Both the position numbers and the translations under genes were made by a program. Positions 1 to 9,388 of a stretch of 64,000 bases of DNA are shown here, piece by piece. The notes beneath the pieces were generated by a model. It ran no database searches. It saw only the letters and a program-made list of their open reading frames with translations, and was not told where the DNA came from. The stretch comes from Campylobacter bilis (GTDB lineage: Bacteria > Campylobacterota > Campylobacteria > Campylobacterales > Campylobacteraceae). The stretch is taken from contig NZ_WUED01000002.1 in NCBI RefSeq assembly GCF_016806695.1, forward strand, positions 1 through 64,000. Direction: 5' to 3'. Every line of letters starts with the position of its first letter. Position 1 is the first letter of the stretch.

Positions 1-298
1 TAACTTTTTTTATTCTTTCTTTGGGAGTTTTTTCATCAAGTATGGTGTAGAAATTTCCACTTAAAGCCACTCCAAAAAAAGAAATCAAACAATCAATACT
101 TTTAGGTAAAATAATTAAAATAGGAAGTTGTGTGGTATGTTCGCAAGCTAATTGCCTTAAGATTTCGCTGGCAAGTTTTTCACTCATAGAATGGAATTTT
201 TTATAGCTAATATATTTTCCATTAAATTCAACAAATAATTTTTTATTTGGATATTTATCCACGCTTTTTTGTAAAAAATCATAAATGTGGGTTATCAT
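1..298 (-). CDS. N-terminal part of an ANL-superfamily (AMP-binding) adenylating enzyme, cut by window edge
   Basis: The first 99 residues of a protein are read on the minus strand from an ATG at 298; the frame is still open at base 1. The segment SGNFYTILDEKTPKERIKKV matches the 'aYvplDp..P.eRi' core region of adenylation enzymes, and the beginning (MITHIYDFLQKSVDKYPNKK) is typical of the family's N-terminus. The family activates an acid as an acyl-adenylate and loads it on CoA or a carrier protein. In C. jejuni the equivalent gene at the flagellin-glycosylation locus (Cj1307) is annotated as an amino-acid-activating enzyme beside an acyl carrier protein. The substrate cannot be told from this fragment. 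It is transcribed away from the acetyltransferase remnant at 363. Confidence 0.75.
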   Translation of the reverse strand, partial: MITHIYDFLQKSVDKYPNKKLFVEFNGKYISYKKFHSMSEKLASEILRQLACEHTTQLPILIILPKSIDCLISFFGVALSGNFYTILDEKTPKERIKKV

Positions 299-313
299 TA
301 GGACTAAGACCCT

Positions 314-336
314 TATAATTACTTCTATTATACAAT
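314..336. promoter_or_regulatory. Divergent, overlapping -10 boxes
   Basis: The 64-bp gap between the adenylating enzyme and the acetyltransferase remnant contains TATAAT on the minus strand (327-332), well placed for the gene starting at 298, and TACAAT on the plus strand (331-336), placed for the remnant starting at 363. A further plus-strand TATAAT lies at 314-319. These match the Campylobacter sigma-70 -10 motif; no -35 is expected in this genus. Not tested experimentally. Confidence 0.45.
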
Positions 337-362
337 TATAAAAAAATATATTTTAAGGTTTA

Positions 363-1117
363 ATGAAAATGTTGAAAAAATTTTTAAATGTTTTGGAAAT
401 ATTTGAAGATGATTTTATATTGTTTACAGGAAATTTAATACATTTATTGCAAAAAGAAAGAAAAGCACAAAAACAAATTTTAGAACAGTTATTAGATTTA
501 TTCGTAGAAAGATGTGCTAAAAAAGACACTTTGGCTATACATACTTTTAATTGGGATTTTTGCAAAGGATTGACATGTGATATTTTAAATTCTAAATCTC
601 AAACTGGAGTTTTAGGTAATATAGCTCTTAAAAGAAATGATTTTAGAAGGACAAAGCACCCTATTTATTCATTTGCTGTTGTTGGTAAGCTACAAAGTCA
701 ATTAATTGCACTTGAAAATAAGGGAGCATTTGATAATAATTCTCCTTTTGCTTTAATGCATAAGAATAATGCAAAAATGATTATTGTGGATTTGCCTTTA
801 CAAGACTCTTTTACTTTTGTACACTATGTTGAAGAATGTTTGAAAGTTGATTATTGTTTTAATAAGAGTTTTAAAGCATTATATCATTGATGAAATGAGG
901 CATATGCAAATGAAAACTTATGATATGTTTGTACGTAAAGATGGGGTTTTAACTGATATTAATGGCTTAGAAAATCTTTTCATAGAAGAAGATGTTATGG
1001 AATTAAGAAAATTTGAAAATCTTTATATTAAAAAAAATTGATCTATCAAAAGCATATAAGGTAATTGCTAGGGATATTAAAGAAAACAATGCTCAAAATT
1101 TAATGAGTTATGTTTAA
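363..1117 (+). pseudogene. Frameshifted aminoglycoside N3'-acetyltransferase-like gene (flagellin glycosylation locus)
   Basis: The coding signal runs through all three forward frames. The first frame (363-890) encodes 175 residues beginning MKMLKKFLNVLEIFEDDFIL, with the TGNL segment and the family's overall pattern. It stops just after SFKALYH. The match continues in a second frame as IDE..YDMFVRKDGVLTDINGLENLF until 1041, then in the third frame as KKIDLSKAYKVIARDIKEN to a stop at 1115-1117. The second shift falls on a run of eight A (1030-1037), a slippage-prone tract; the first lies near 880. C. jejuni has genes of this family here (Cj1296-Cj1298), thought to modify flagellar sugars rather than drugs. 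Most likely a decayed gene; the A-run shift could be an error or reversible, but two shifts make a working protein unlikely. The end overlaps the convergent neighbour by 18 bp. Confidence 0.75.
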
Positions 1118-2416
1118 AAGATTATATTCTAAAGTTTTTTCCAATAGTTCTTTTAACTCATAAGCTTGTATATTTAAAATATTGGCTATGTCTATAATAT
1201 CATTTTTACCATCGCAATAAGCTAGGAAATTGCAAGCTAAAGGAATATCATTAGCTGTGCTAAGAGTATGGTAGAGTCCTCTTTTACCAAGATTAGGTTC
1301 ACCAATAATAGTATTTTTATAAATAGCATTAATTTCTAGGTTTAAAATTATTTCTTGCATGGCTTTAAGTCCACCCATTAAACCTTTGGGGCAAACTAAA
1401 TTTAAATCATCTTTAGAAGTATGATATTCTTTGTAGGTATGGTACTTAGTACGACATATGCCTACAACACCCAAATTAGCAAGAGGGGCATTGTATTGCC
1501 TTTCATCGCTTCCACGATACAAAAAGCTGAAATTTTTGAAATTTTCCTTGTTCTTAAGTGTGTGTAAAGCTACCTTATCGCTTAAAGTGTTTTCTTGTGG
1601 GGTTTGGATGAGTGAATAAGCTTTATCATCACCTAAACACGAAAGCACAAAACCGGCTTTGACATGTTTTTGTAGGTGCGTTAAGTGTTTACTAAGATAA
1701 ATTATAGATCCTATAGTTTCAGGGATAATGACGAAACGGTAGTTATATTTTCTTTCTTTTAGAGTTAAAAGCCATTTAGCTAGAAAAATTGCTACAACTG
1801 GTCCGCTAAGTTCGTTATTTGCCATAGAGGGATGGCAAAGATAAGTAGAGATTAAAATTTCATCTTTTGTTTTTTGTGTACTTGGGATAATGAAGTCTGC
1901 ATAGTTTAAAACCCCTTTTTTATCATGTTTAGCATCGATAAAAACCTTATATTTTCCTTCTTTGAGTTTTTTTCTTTCATTATGTGTAATGCAAAATCCC
2001 CAACGCCTTTTATAATAACTTGTAACATAAGGTATGGCATCAGGCATTTCTTCTATAGAGTAAAGGTGTTTTTGAAGTTCTTTAAGGTTAATTTCTTTAT
2101 TGACAGCTTTGCTATAATTTAAGATATGTAAGTTATGCTTTTTAAAGTCACAAATTTTCTTTCCATTAGGAGTGATAATAAAAGCATCATTTATATGCCA
2201 CTCATCAGGGACCACCCAGTCAAAAATTTTGGTACCACTTTTAATTGAATGCATTTGGATTATATTGTTTCCAAGTGTTTCGCTTAAAATTTCTAAACTG
2301 TCTTTAAAGCCTTTTCCTGTGATGCTTCTAGAAATAGGAAAAAGCTTTTTAACAAGCTCATACATAGTCTTGCTTGTTTTTTTAAAATCCTTACTTTGAA
2401 AATCTAATTTATCCAC
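1100..2416 (-). CDS. Peptidase-like flagellin-glycan modification protein (Cj1295-like, DUF4910/M28-type fold)
   Basis: About 438 residues. The motif DWVVPDEW (reading 'DW.vP.eW') and the segment STYLCHPSMANNELSGPV are typical of the DUF2172/DUF4910 aminopeptidase-like family, whose zinc-site residues sit in HPSMANNELSG. In C. jejuni NCTC 11168 the orthologue Cj1295 is reported to be needed for a di-O-methylglyceryl modification of pseudaminic acid on flagellin and is phase variable through a poly-G tract; here I see no such tract, so the gene appears constitutively in frame. The open frame extends to a TTG at 2440, but I prefer the GTG at 2416, which has AAGAG five bases upstream and overlaps the last codons of pseC (GTGGATAA), suggesting coupling. 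Confidence 0.72.
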   Translation of the reverse strand: MDKLDFQSKDFKKTSKTMYELVKKLFPISRSITGKGFKDSLEILSETLGNNIIQMHSIKSGTKIFDWVVPDEWHINDAFIITPNGKKICDFKKHNLHILNYSKAVNKEINLKELQKHLYSIEEMPDAIPYVTSYYKRRWGFCITHNERKKLKEGKYKVFIDAKHDKKGVLNYADFIIPSTQKTKDEILISTYLCHPSMANNELSGPVVAIFLAKWLLTLKERKYNYRFVIIPETIGSIIYLSKHLTHLQKHVKAGFVLSCLGDDKAYSLIQTPQENTLSDKVALHTLKNKENFKNFSFLYRGSDERQYNAPLANLGVVGICRTKYHTYKEYHTSKDDLNLVCPKGLMGGLKAMQEIILNLEINAIYKNTIIGEPNLGKRGLYHTLSTANDIPLACNFLAYCDGKNDIIDIANILNIQAYELKELLEKTLEYNLLNITH

Positions 2417-3538
2417 AATAACTCTTTTTAAGTTTTTCAAGTGTACTTAATAAAGTGTCTTTTACAAATTGGGCATCTTTTAAATGCATTTGTTGATGAC
2501 AAGGTATGCTAAGTTCAGCCTTGTAAAAATTATCCGCATTTTCAAGTCTTATATTGCCTAAAAGTTTTTTATAAAAACTAAACTCATAAATAGGCTTATA
2601 ATGCACTTGCACACCTATGCCTTTATCAATGAGGCTTTGAAAAAGTTCTTCTTTTTGGCAATAAAATTCATGAAATAATAAAATAGGATATAAGTGCCTT
2701 GAACTTTTTTTATAATCTTTGATTTTTATAGTGGAAAAATAAGGATTTTTTTCAAATTCTTTATCATAAAACTGAGCTATTTCTTCGCGTTTGGCAAGAT
2801 TTTTATCTAGTTTTTTAAGTTGATTGATTCCTAAAGCACAGCTAACATCACTTAAGCGATAGTTATAACCAAGTTCTACCATGTCGCTATTCCAAAGTCT
2901 TTTTTTGACTATACCATGACTTCTTAAAAGTTTTGCTTTGGCTATAAGTTCTTCATTATCGCTTATAATAGCTCCGCCTTCAAAGGTCGTAATAGGCTTT
3001 ACAGGATGGAAAGAAAAGATTGAAAGATCTGCTTTTTTGCCTACTTTTTCACCTTTATATTCTGAACCTAAAGCATGACTTGCATCATCAATTAAAGGAA
3101 TATTATAACTTTTAGCAAGACTTGAAATTTCATCCATTTCAACGCTATTTCCTCCAAAATCCACCACACTAATAGCTCCTATATTAGAATTGTCTTTTTG
3201 CAGTCTTTGCATTAGTTTTTTTTCATCGATATTGCCATCGTGTTTGATATCAATGAATTCGATTTTAGCTCCTGCGATTAAAGCTGCATTAGCTGTAGCT
3301 GCAAAGGTTAAAGGGGTGGTTAATATGGTTTTTTCTTTTACATTTAAAATAGTATAAGCAAGATGAAGGGCTGCAGTTGCTGAGTTTAATACACAAGCGT
3401 ATTTTACCCCTATATATTTGCAAAGTTCTTGTTCAAATTCATCGACTTTTTTACCCCCTGTTAAAATGTCTTCTTTTAGGGCTTTTACAAGTGTATCAAT
3501 GTCACTTTGATCGATATTTTGATGAGAATAACTAAGCA

Positions 3539-3539
<1 letters not shown>
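2409..3539 (-). CDS. pseC: UDP-4-amino-4,6-dideoxy-N-acetyl-beta-L-altrosamine transaminase
   Basis: PLP-dependent aminotransferase of the DegT/DnrJ/EryC1 family, second step of CMP-pseudaminic acid synthesis: it aminates the 4-keto sugar made by PseB. The 376-residue protein begins MLSYSHQNIDQSDIDTL; SFHPVKPITTFEGG carries the Schiff-base lysine at about K181, and LIDDASHALGS gives the PLP ring-stacking/aspartate region. The frame is open further upstream, but the ATG at 3539 shares its A with the TAA stop of pseB (TAATG), a clear coupling signal, and matches the start of known PseC proteins. The sugar decorates flagellin and is needed for filament assembly in Campylobacter and Helicobacter. 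Confidence 0.93.
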
Positions 3540-4597
<1,058 letters not shown>

Positions 4598-5158
4598 CTA
4601 CTTTAAAATCCTTGGTAAGGTAATACCTGTTTGAGCTTGATATTTGCCTTTTTTATCTTTATAGGTTGTATCGCATTTTTCATCACCTTGGAAAAACAGC
4701 ACTTGTGCTATGCCTTCATTGGCGTAAATTTTTGCAGGTAAAGGTGTAGTATTTGAAATTTCTATGGTAATATGTCCTTCAAAACCAGGTTCAAAAGGGG
4801 TTATATTTACTATAATTCCACATCTTGCATAGGTACTTTTGCCAAGACAAATAGCTAAAACATCATCAGGCATTTTAAAATATTCTATAGTTCTAGCTAA
4901 AGCAAAAGAATTCGCAGGCACTATACAAACATCTCCCTCAAAATCCACTACATTTTCTTCCACAAAATTTTTAGGATCTATGACTGTAGAATTGACATTG
5001 GTAAAAATTTTAAACTCACGCCCTACGCGTATATCATAGCCATAGCTTGAAAGCCCATAGCTTACAACACCTTTGCCTATATTGGCTTCACAAAATGGTT
5101 TTATCATTTCGTGTTCTAAAGCCATTTTTCTTATCCAATTATCTGCTTTTAAACCCAT
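4598..5158 (-). CDS. dcd: dCTP deaminase
   Basis: Converts dCTP to dUTP, supplying dUMP for thymidylate synthesis. The 186-residue length fits the trimeric Dcd family. Family signatures include [13 protein letters not shown] near 33-45, [11 protein letters not shown] and the active-site core [30 protein letters not shown] (given here only as its landmarks STYAR and FEPGFEG), and a C-terminal [12 protein letters not shown] that closes over the nucleotide. It is read on the minus strand, ends 54 bp before the pseB start and shares that gene's direction. No nearby nucleotide gene explains its position; it is in the same place in C. jejuni (Cj1292). Confidence 0.95.
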   Translation of the reverse strand: MGLKADNWIRKMALEHEMIKPFCEANIGKGVVSYGLSSYGYDIRVGREFKIFTNVNSTVIDPKNFVEENVVDFEGDVCIVPANSFALARTIEYFKMPDDVLAICLGKSTYARCGIIVNITPFEPGFEGHITIEISNTTPLPAKIYANEGIAQVLFFQGDEKCDTTYKDKKGKYQAQTGITLPRILK

Positions 5159-5265
5159 TTTTAACCTTAATATTTTAGGAATGATTTTATTTTTGAATTA
5201 TAACCTAAAATTCTATATTGTTTGTGATTTTTTGATTTTTTAAACTTAAATTCCAAGTTTTTTTA

Positions 5266-5271
5266 TATAAT
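5266..5271 (+). promoter_or_regulatory. -10 box of the accB-accC operon
   Basis: TATAAT lies 36 bp upstream of the accB start codon, preceded by the T-rich stretch usual for Campylobacter sigma-70 promoters. A GTAGGAGAA ribosome site follows at the right distance from ATG 5308. The dcd start lies on the other side, so the gap 5159-5307 is a divergent promoter region. Confidence 0.6.
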
Positions 5272-5307
5272 ACAAGATTAAGTTCTTAAATTTTGTAGGA
5301 GAATTTT

Positions 5308-5757
5308 ATGACAAAAGAAGAAATTAAAGAGTTGGTAAATCTTTTTGCTGAAGCAAATATCAGTAAAATCAAAATCAAAGAACAAGATGGTTTTGAAATA
5401 GAACTTGAAAGGGATATGTGTTGTGATGTTTCAGCGCCCGTTTGTCCTCCAGCACCACAGCCTATTAATGTAAGCGTAGTTAATGAAGCTCAACCTAGTC
5501 AAAATACAAAAGCTAATAAACCGTGTATAAACAGCCCTATGGTTGGAACTTTTTATCAAGCGCCAAGTCCAGGAGCAACTCCTTTTGTAAAAGTAGGTAG
5601 CACTGTGAAAAAAGGAGATGTTATTGCAATTATTGAAGCGATGAAGATTATGAATGAAATTGAAGCAGAATTTGATTGTAGGATCGCTGAAGTTTTAGTA
5701 GCTGATGGTCAACCTGTGGAATTTGGAATGCCTTTATTTTCTGTGGAGAAATTATAA
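5308..5757 (+). CDS. accB: Acetyl-CoA carboxylase biotin carboxyl carrier protein
   Basis: Small 149-residue carrier that bears biotin for acetyl-CoA carboxylase, the first step of fatty acid synthesis. The biotin attachment motif EAMKIMNE places the biotinyl lysine at K113; the C-terminal 80 residues (from NSPMVGTFYQAPSPGATPF) form the barrel-sandwich biotinyl domain, with a variable, proline-rich linker before it (APVCPPAPQP). It stops one base before the accC start, so the two are co-transcribed from the promoter at 5266. The carboxyltransferase genes (accA, accD) are not in this window. Confidence 0.96.
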   Translation: MTKEEIKELVNLFAEANISKIKIKEQDGFEIELERDMCCDVSAPVCPPAPQPINVSVVNEAQPSQNTKANKPCINSPMVGTFYQAPSPGATPFVKVGSTVKKGDVIAIIEAMKIMNEIEAEFDCRIAEVLVADGQPVEFGMPLFSVEKL

Positions 5758-5758
5758 A

Positions 5759-7090
5759 ATGAAACTTAAAAGCATATTGATTGCTAATCGTGGAGAAATT
5801 GCACTTCGTGCCCTAAGAACCATCAAAGAAATGGGTAAAAAAGCGATTTGTGTGTATTCTGAAGCGGATAAAGATGCGCTTTATCTTAAATATGCTGATG
5901 CGAGTATTTGTATAGGCAAGGCAAGAAGTTCTGAAAGCTATTTAAATATCCCAGCCATTATTACTGCAGCTGAAATTGCAGAAGCGGATGCTATTTTTCC
6001 AGGTTATGGCTTTTTAAGCGAAAATCAAAATTTCGTTGAAATTTGTGCAAAACATAATATTAAATTTATTGGCCCTTGTGTTGAAGCTATGAATTTAATG
6101 AGTGATAAATCCAAAGCCAAACAGGTTATGCAAAGAGCAGGTGTACCTGTGATTCCAGGAAGTGATGGGGCCTTAGCAGGGGCTGAAGCGGCAAAGAAAT
6201 TAGCCAAAGAAATCGGCTATCCTGTGATTTTAAAGGCTGCTGCAGGTGGTGGAGGTCGTGGTATGCGCGTGGTAGAAAGTGAAAAAGACCTTGACAAAGC
6301 GTATTGGTCTGCTGAAAGTGAGGCTATGACAGCTTTTGGTGATGGGACCATATACATGGAAAAATATATCCAAAATCCACGTCATATTGAAGTGCAAATT
6401 ATAGGCGATAGTTTTGGTAATGTGATTCATGTAGGTGAAAGAGATTGTTCTATGCAAAGGCGTCATCAAAAACTTATTGAAGAATCTCCTGCAATTTTAC
6501 TTGATGAAAAAACCCGCACAAGGCTTCATGAAACAGCTATTAAGGCTGCTAAGGCTATAGGTTATGAGGGTGCGGGAACTTTTGAGTTTTTGGTGGATAG
6601 GAATTTAGATTTTTATTTTATCGAAATGAATACACGCTTACAAGTTGAACACTGTGTGAGTGAAATGGTAAGTGGTATTGATATTATAGAAGAAATGATA
6701 AAAGTTGCAGAAGGTGGTGCTTTACCTCCTCAAGAGAGTATCAAACTTCATGGGCATTCTATAGAATGTAGGATTACAGCTGAAGATCCTAAAACCTTTT
6801 TGCCAAGCCCAGGTAAAATTACTAAATACATCCCTCCAGCAGGACGTAATGTCAGAATGGAAAGCCATTGTTATCAAGATTATAGTGTGCCGCCTTATTA
6901 TGATTCTATGATAGGAAAGCTTGTGGTTTGGGCGCAAGATCGCGATAAAGCCATTGCTAAAATGAAAGTGGCTTTGGATGAGTTGATTGTAAGTGGGATT
7001 AAAACTACTAAAGAATTTCATCTTTCCATGATGGAAAACCCTGATTTTATCAATAATAATTACGATACTAATTATCTTGCAAGACATTAA
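5759..7090 (+). CDS. accC: Biotin carboxylase subunit of acetyl-CoA carboxylase
   Basis: ATP-grasp enzyme that carboxylates the biotin on AccB. The 443-residue protein begins MKLKSILIANRGEIALRALR, the family's standard N-terminus; the glycine-rich ATP loop AAAGGGGRGMR is at about 160-170, and ENPRHIE-type (QNPRHIEVQ), MNTRLQVEH and the C-terminal biotin carboxylase domain are present. The start at 5759, one base after the accB stop and preceded by GGAGA, is preferred over the in-frame ATG at 5705 inside accB. The operon ends at a strong hairpin at 7091. Confidence 0.96.
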   Translation: MKLKSILIANRGEIALRALRTIKEMGKKAICVYSEADKDALYLKYADASICIGKARSSESYLNIPAIITAAEIAEADAIFPGYGFLSENQNFVEICAKHNIKFIGPCVEAMNLMSDKSKAKQVMQRAGVPVIPGSDGALAGAEAAKKLAKEIGYPVILKAAAGGGGRGMRVVESEKDLDKAYWSAESEAMTAFGDGTIYMEKYIQNPRHIEVQIIGDSFGNVIHVGERDCSMQRRHQKLIEESPAILLDEKTRTRLHETAIKAAKAIGYEGAGTFEFLVDRNLDFYFIEMNTRLQVEHCVSEMVSGIDIIEEMIKVAEGGALPPQESIKLHGHSIECRITAEDPKTFLPSPGKITKYIPPAGRNVRMESHCYQDYSVPPYYDSMIGKLVVWAQDRDKAIAKMKVALDELIVSGIKTTKEFHLSMMENPDFINNNYDTNYLARH

Positions 7091-7110
7091 TTTCCCTTTT
7101 TAAAGGGAAA
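7091..7110. terminator. Bidirectional hairpin terminator
   Basis: A perfect 9-bp stem, TTTCCCTTT paired with AAAGGGAAA around a TT centre, sits immediately after the accC stop and five bases before the end of the convergent chaperone gene. T-rich bases follow on the plus strand (TACTTTTATC), and the T-tail of the stem serves the minus strand. It can stop transcription from both sides. Confidence 0.7.
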
Positions 7111-7115
7111 TACTT

Positions 7116-7931
7116 TTATCTTAAATATTCTATGTTGATTTTGGAACGAAGTTTGTCAAAATAATCTTGTATAAAATTTTGTCTTTGTTCATTAATGTAG
7201 GCATTTAAAACTTCATTTTTGATCTGTTCAAAATCAGGAATTTGCCCCCCATTTTTATTTTGAACTTCATAGAGTTCATAGCCTTTTTTTGCATTTAAAA
7301 CAGGAGAAAAATCCCCATTAGGAATTTGGGATAAAAGTCCTAAGAGTCTTGGATCGGTATTATTGATATTTAAAGAAGCTTTTTGTGCTTTGATCAATGT
7401 TTTTTTTGTATTTTTGATATTTTCTAAGGTTTGTGCATTATTAGCCTTATAAATGCTAACATCAATTTGTGTGTAAAAAGTGAATTTATCTTTGTTTTGT
7501 TCGAAAAATTTTTTTGATCCATCATCACTAAAATCAGTTTTAAACATGTTTGCGATTTTATCATAAAGCTTTCTTTTTTCTAAATCTTTTTTGAAATTTG
7601 CACGAAATTGTTCATAACTTTTGTTTTTAGATTTTAAATCGTTTTTAAAAGCGTTTAAAGTGGTTTTATTTTGCATTAACATTTTATTAATAGCTTCATC
7701 AAGTTCTAAATCATTTACAACAACGCCTAATTGTTTCATTTGAGAACTTTCCATTTTTTCATCAATAAGTATCTTTAAGGCTTTATTTTTATCAACTTGG
7801 AGTGTTTTCATGGTTTGTTGTATATCATAAGTCGTGATAGGTTCTTTATCTACAACTACAGCTATAGCATTGATAGTATTTGCACTGGCTAAACTTGCAA
7901 AAAATGCAAAACTCAATAAAATTTTTTTCAT
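7116..7931 (-). CDS. Periplasmic SurA-like chaperone / parvulin-type peptidyl-prolyl isomerase
   Basis: 271 residues with a clear signal peptide (MKKILLSFAFFASLASA, then NTINAIAVVV). The N-terminal half resembles the SurA N-domain (IAVVVDKEPITTYDIQ..., LIDEKMESSQM); the second half is a short parvulin-like domain ending with a helix (DYFDKLRSKINIEYLR). The C. jejuni orthologue Cj1289 has a solved structure described as a SurA-like chaperone that assists outer membrane protein folding together with PEB4. Canonical parvulin active-site residues are not evident, so it may act mainly as a chaperone. Its promoter lies in the 64-bp gap shared with the divergent gltX. Confidence 0.85.
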   Translation of the reverse strand: MKKILLSFAFFASLASANTINAIAVVVDKEPITTYDIQQTMKTLQVDKNKALKILIDEKMESSQMKQLGVVVNDLELDEAINKMLMQNKTTLNAFKNDLKSKNKSYEQFRANFKKDLEKRKLYDKIANMFKTDFSDDGSKKFFEQNKDKFTFYTQIDVSIYKANNAQTLENIKNTKKTLIKAQKASLNINNTDPRLLGLLSQIPNGDFSPVLNAKKGYELYEVQNKNGGQIPDFEQIKNEVLNAYINEQRQNFIQDYFDKLRSKINIEYLR

Positions 7932-7995
7932 TTCAAACCTTTATTTAAGTATAAATATCGCATTATATCAATAAAAATTTAAGAAAAGGCAAAAA

Positions 7996-9387
7996 ATGCA
8001 CGAAAAACTTATAACGCGTTTTGCTCCAAGTCCGACGGGGTACTTGCATATAGGGGGACTTAGAACAGCTTTTTATAATTATTTATATGCGAGAAAAAAT
8101 AGGGGTGATTTTTTGCTTCGTATTGAAGATACAGATTTACAAAGGAATTCTAAAGAAGCCACCGAAGCTATCATAGAAGCTTTTAAATGGTGTGGTTTAG
8201 AATATGATGGAGAAGTCACTTACCAATCTGAACGTTTTGATATTTATAGACAATATATAAAAAAACTTTTGGATGAAGGCAAGGCTTATTATTGCTATAT
8301 GAGTAAAGAAGAACTTGATCAAATGCGTGCGCAACAAGAAGCATTAAAACAGCGTCCAAGGTATGATGGCAGATATAGGGATTTTAAGGGTGTTATACCT
8401 CAAAATATAAAGCCTGTTGTGCGTATTAAAGCCCCTCAAAAAGGTGAAATTGCTTTTACAGATGGGGTAAAGGGTGAGGTAAAATTTAAAGTTGAAGATA
8501 TTTTAGATGATTTTATCATAGCTAGAAGTGATGGCACTCCTACTTATAATTTTACTGTTGTGGTTGATGATGCTTTAATGCAAGTAAGCCATATCATTAG
8601 AGGGGATGATCATCTTTCTAATACTCCTAAGCAAATCGTACTTTATGAGGCATTGGGTTTTAAAATTCCTCATTTTTTTCATGTGGCTATGATACATGGC
8701 GAAGATGGCAAAAAGCTTTCAAAAAGACATGGAGCTACTGATGTTATGGAATATAAACAAATGGGAATTTTGCCTCAGGCTTTATTGAATTTTCTTGTGC
8801 GTTTGGGTTGGAGTCATGGTGATGATGAAATTTTTTCTTTAGAAGAGCTTAAAAGGCTTTTTGAACCTTATCATATCAATAAAAGTGCTTCTTGCTATAA
8901 TTTTAAAAAACTTCAATGGCTTAATGCACATTATATTAAAACTTTGCCTTTTGAAGAAATTAATCGCCAGCTTAAAGCGTTAGGTTTTGATTTGTCTGTT
9001 TATGAAAAAGCAGGTTTTTTACTAGATTTATTAAGAGAACGTGCTAAGACTTTGCATGATATTATAGAGGGTGCAAAAAATATAATAAATGCACCAAAAA
9101 ATTATGATGAAAATGCGGTTAAAAAATTCATCAATGAAGATAATCTAGAATTACTTTGTGTTTTTGCCAATACTCTTGAAAATCAAAAAACAAGTAAAGA
9201 TTTTGAAGAGTTTACCAATGAATTTTTAGATAAAAGACAAGCAAAATTAAAAGATTTAGCACAAGCTATGCGTATAGCTTTAACAGGTAATAGCGTTAGT
9301 CCTAGTATTTTTGAAGTATTAGAGTTTTTAGGTGTGCAAGAATGTAAAAACAGGATAGAGAATTTTTTAAATTGTAGGAGAAAATAA
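7996..9387 (+). CDS. gltX: Glutamyl-tRNA synthetase (second GltX type)
   Basis: Class I aminoacyl-tRNA synthetase of 463 residues. The HIGH-type motif is in FAPSPTGYLHIGGLRTA (about 10-24) and the KMSKS-type motif is KLSKR at about 240-244. Campylobacter and Helicobacter carry two GluRS genes because they make Gln-tRNA indirectly: one charges tRNA-Glu, the other misacylates tRNA-Gln for the GatCAB amidotransferase. By position this corresponds to C. jejuni gltX2 (Cj1288c); which tRNA this copy prefers cannot be read off the sequence. The malic enzyme gene starts one base after the stop, so the two probably share a transcript. Confidence 0.93.
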   Translation: MHEKLITRFAPSPTGYLHIGGLRTAFYNYLYARKNRGDFLLRIEDTDLQRNSKEATEAIIEAFKWCGLEYDGEVTYQSERFDIYRQYIKKLLDEGKAYYCYMSKEELDQMRAQQEALKQRPRYDGRYRDFKGVIPQNIKPVVRIKAPQKGEIAFTDGVKGEVKFKVEDILDDFIIARSDGTPTYNFTVVVDDALMQVSHIIRGDDHLSNTPKQIVLYEALGFKIPHFFHVAMIHGEDGKKLSKRHGATDVMEYKQMGILPQALLNFLVRLGWSHGDDEIFSLEELKRLFEPYHINKSASCYNFKKLQWLNAHYIKTLPFEEINRQLKALGFDLSVYEKAGFLLDLLRERAKTLHDIIEGAKNIINAPKNYDENAVKKFINEDNLELLCVFANTLENQKTSKDFEEFTNEFLDKRQAKLKDLAQAMRIALTGNSVSPSIFEVLEFLGVQECKNRIENFLNCRRK

Positions 9388-9388
9388 A

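Noticed and set aside
363-1117. Aminoglycoside resistance gene
   Set aside because: Although AAC(3)-like, it is in a flagellin glycosylation locus, and is frameshifted twice, so no resistance role is supported.
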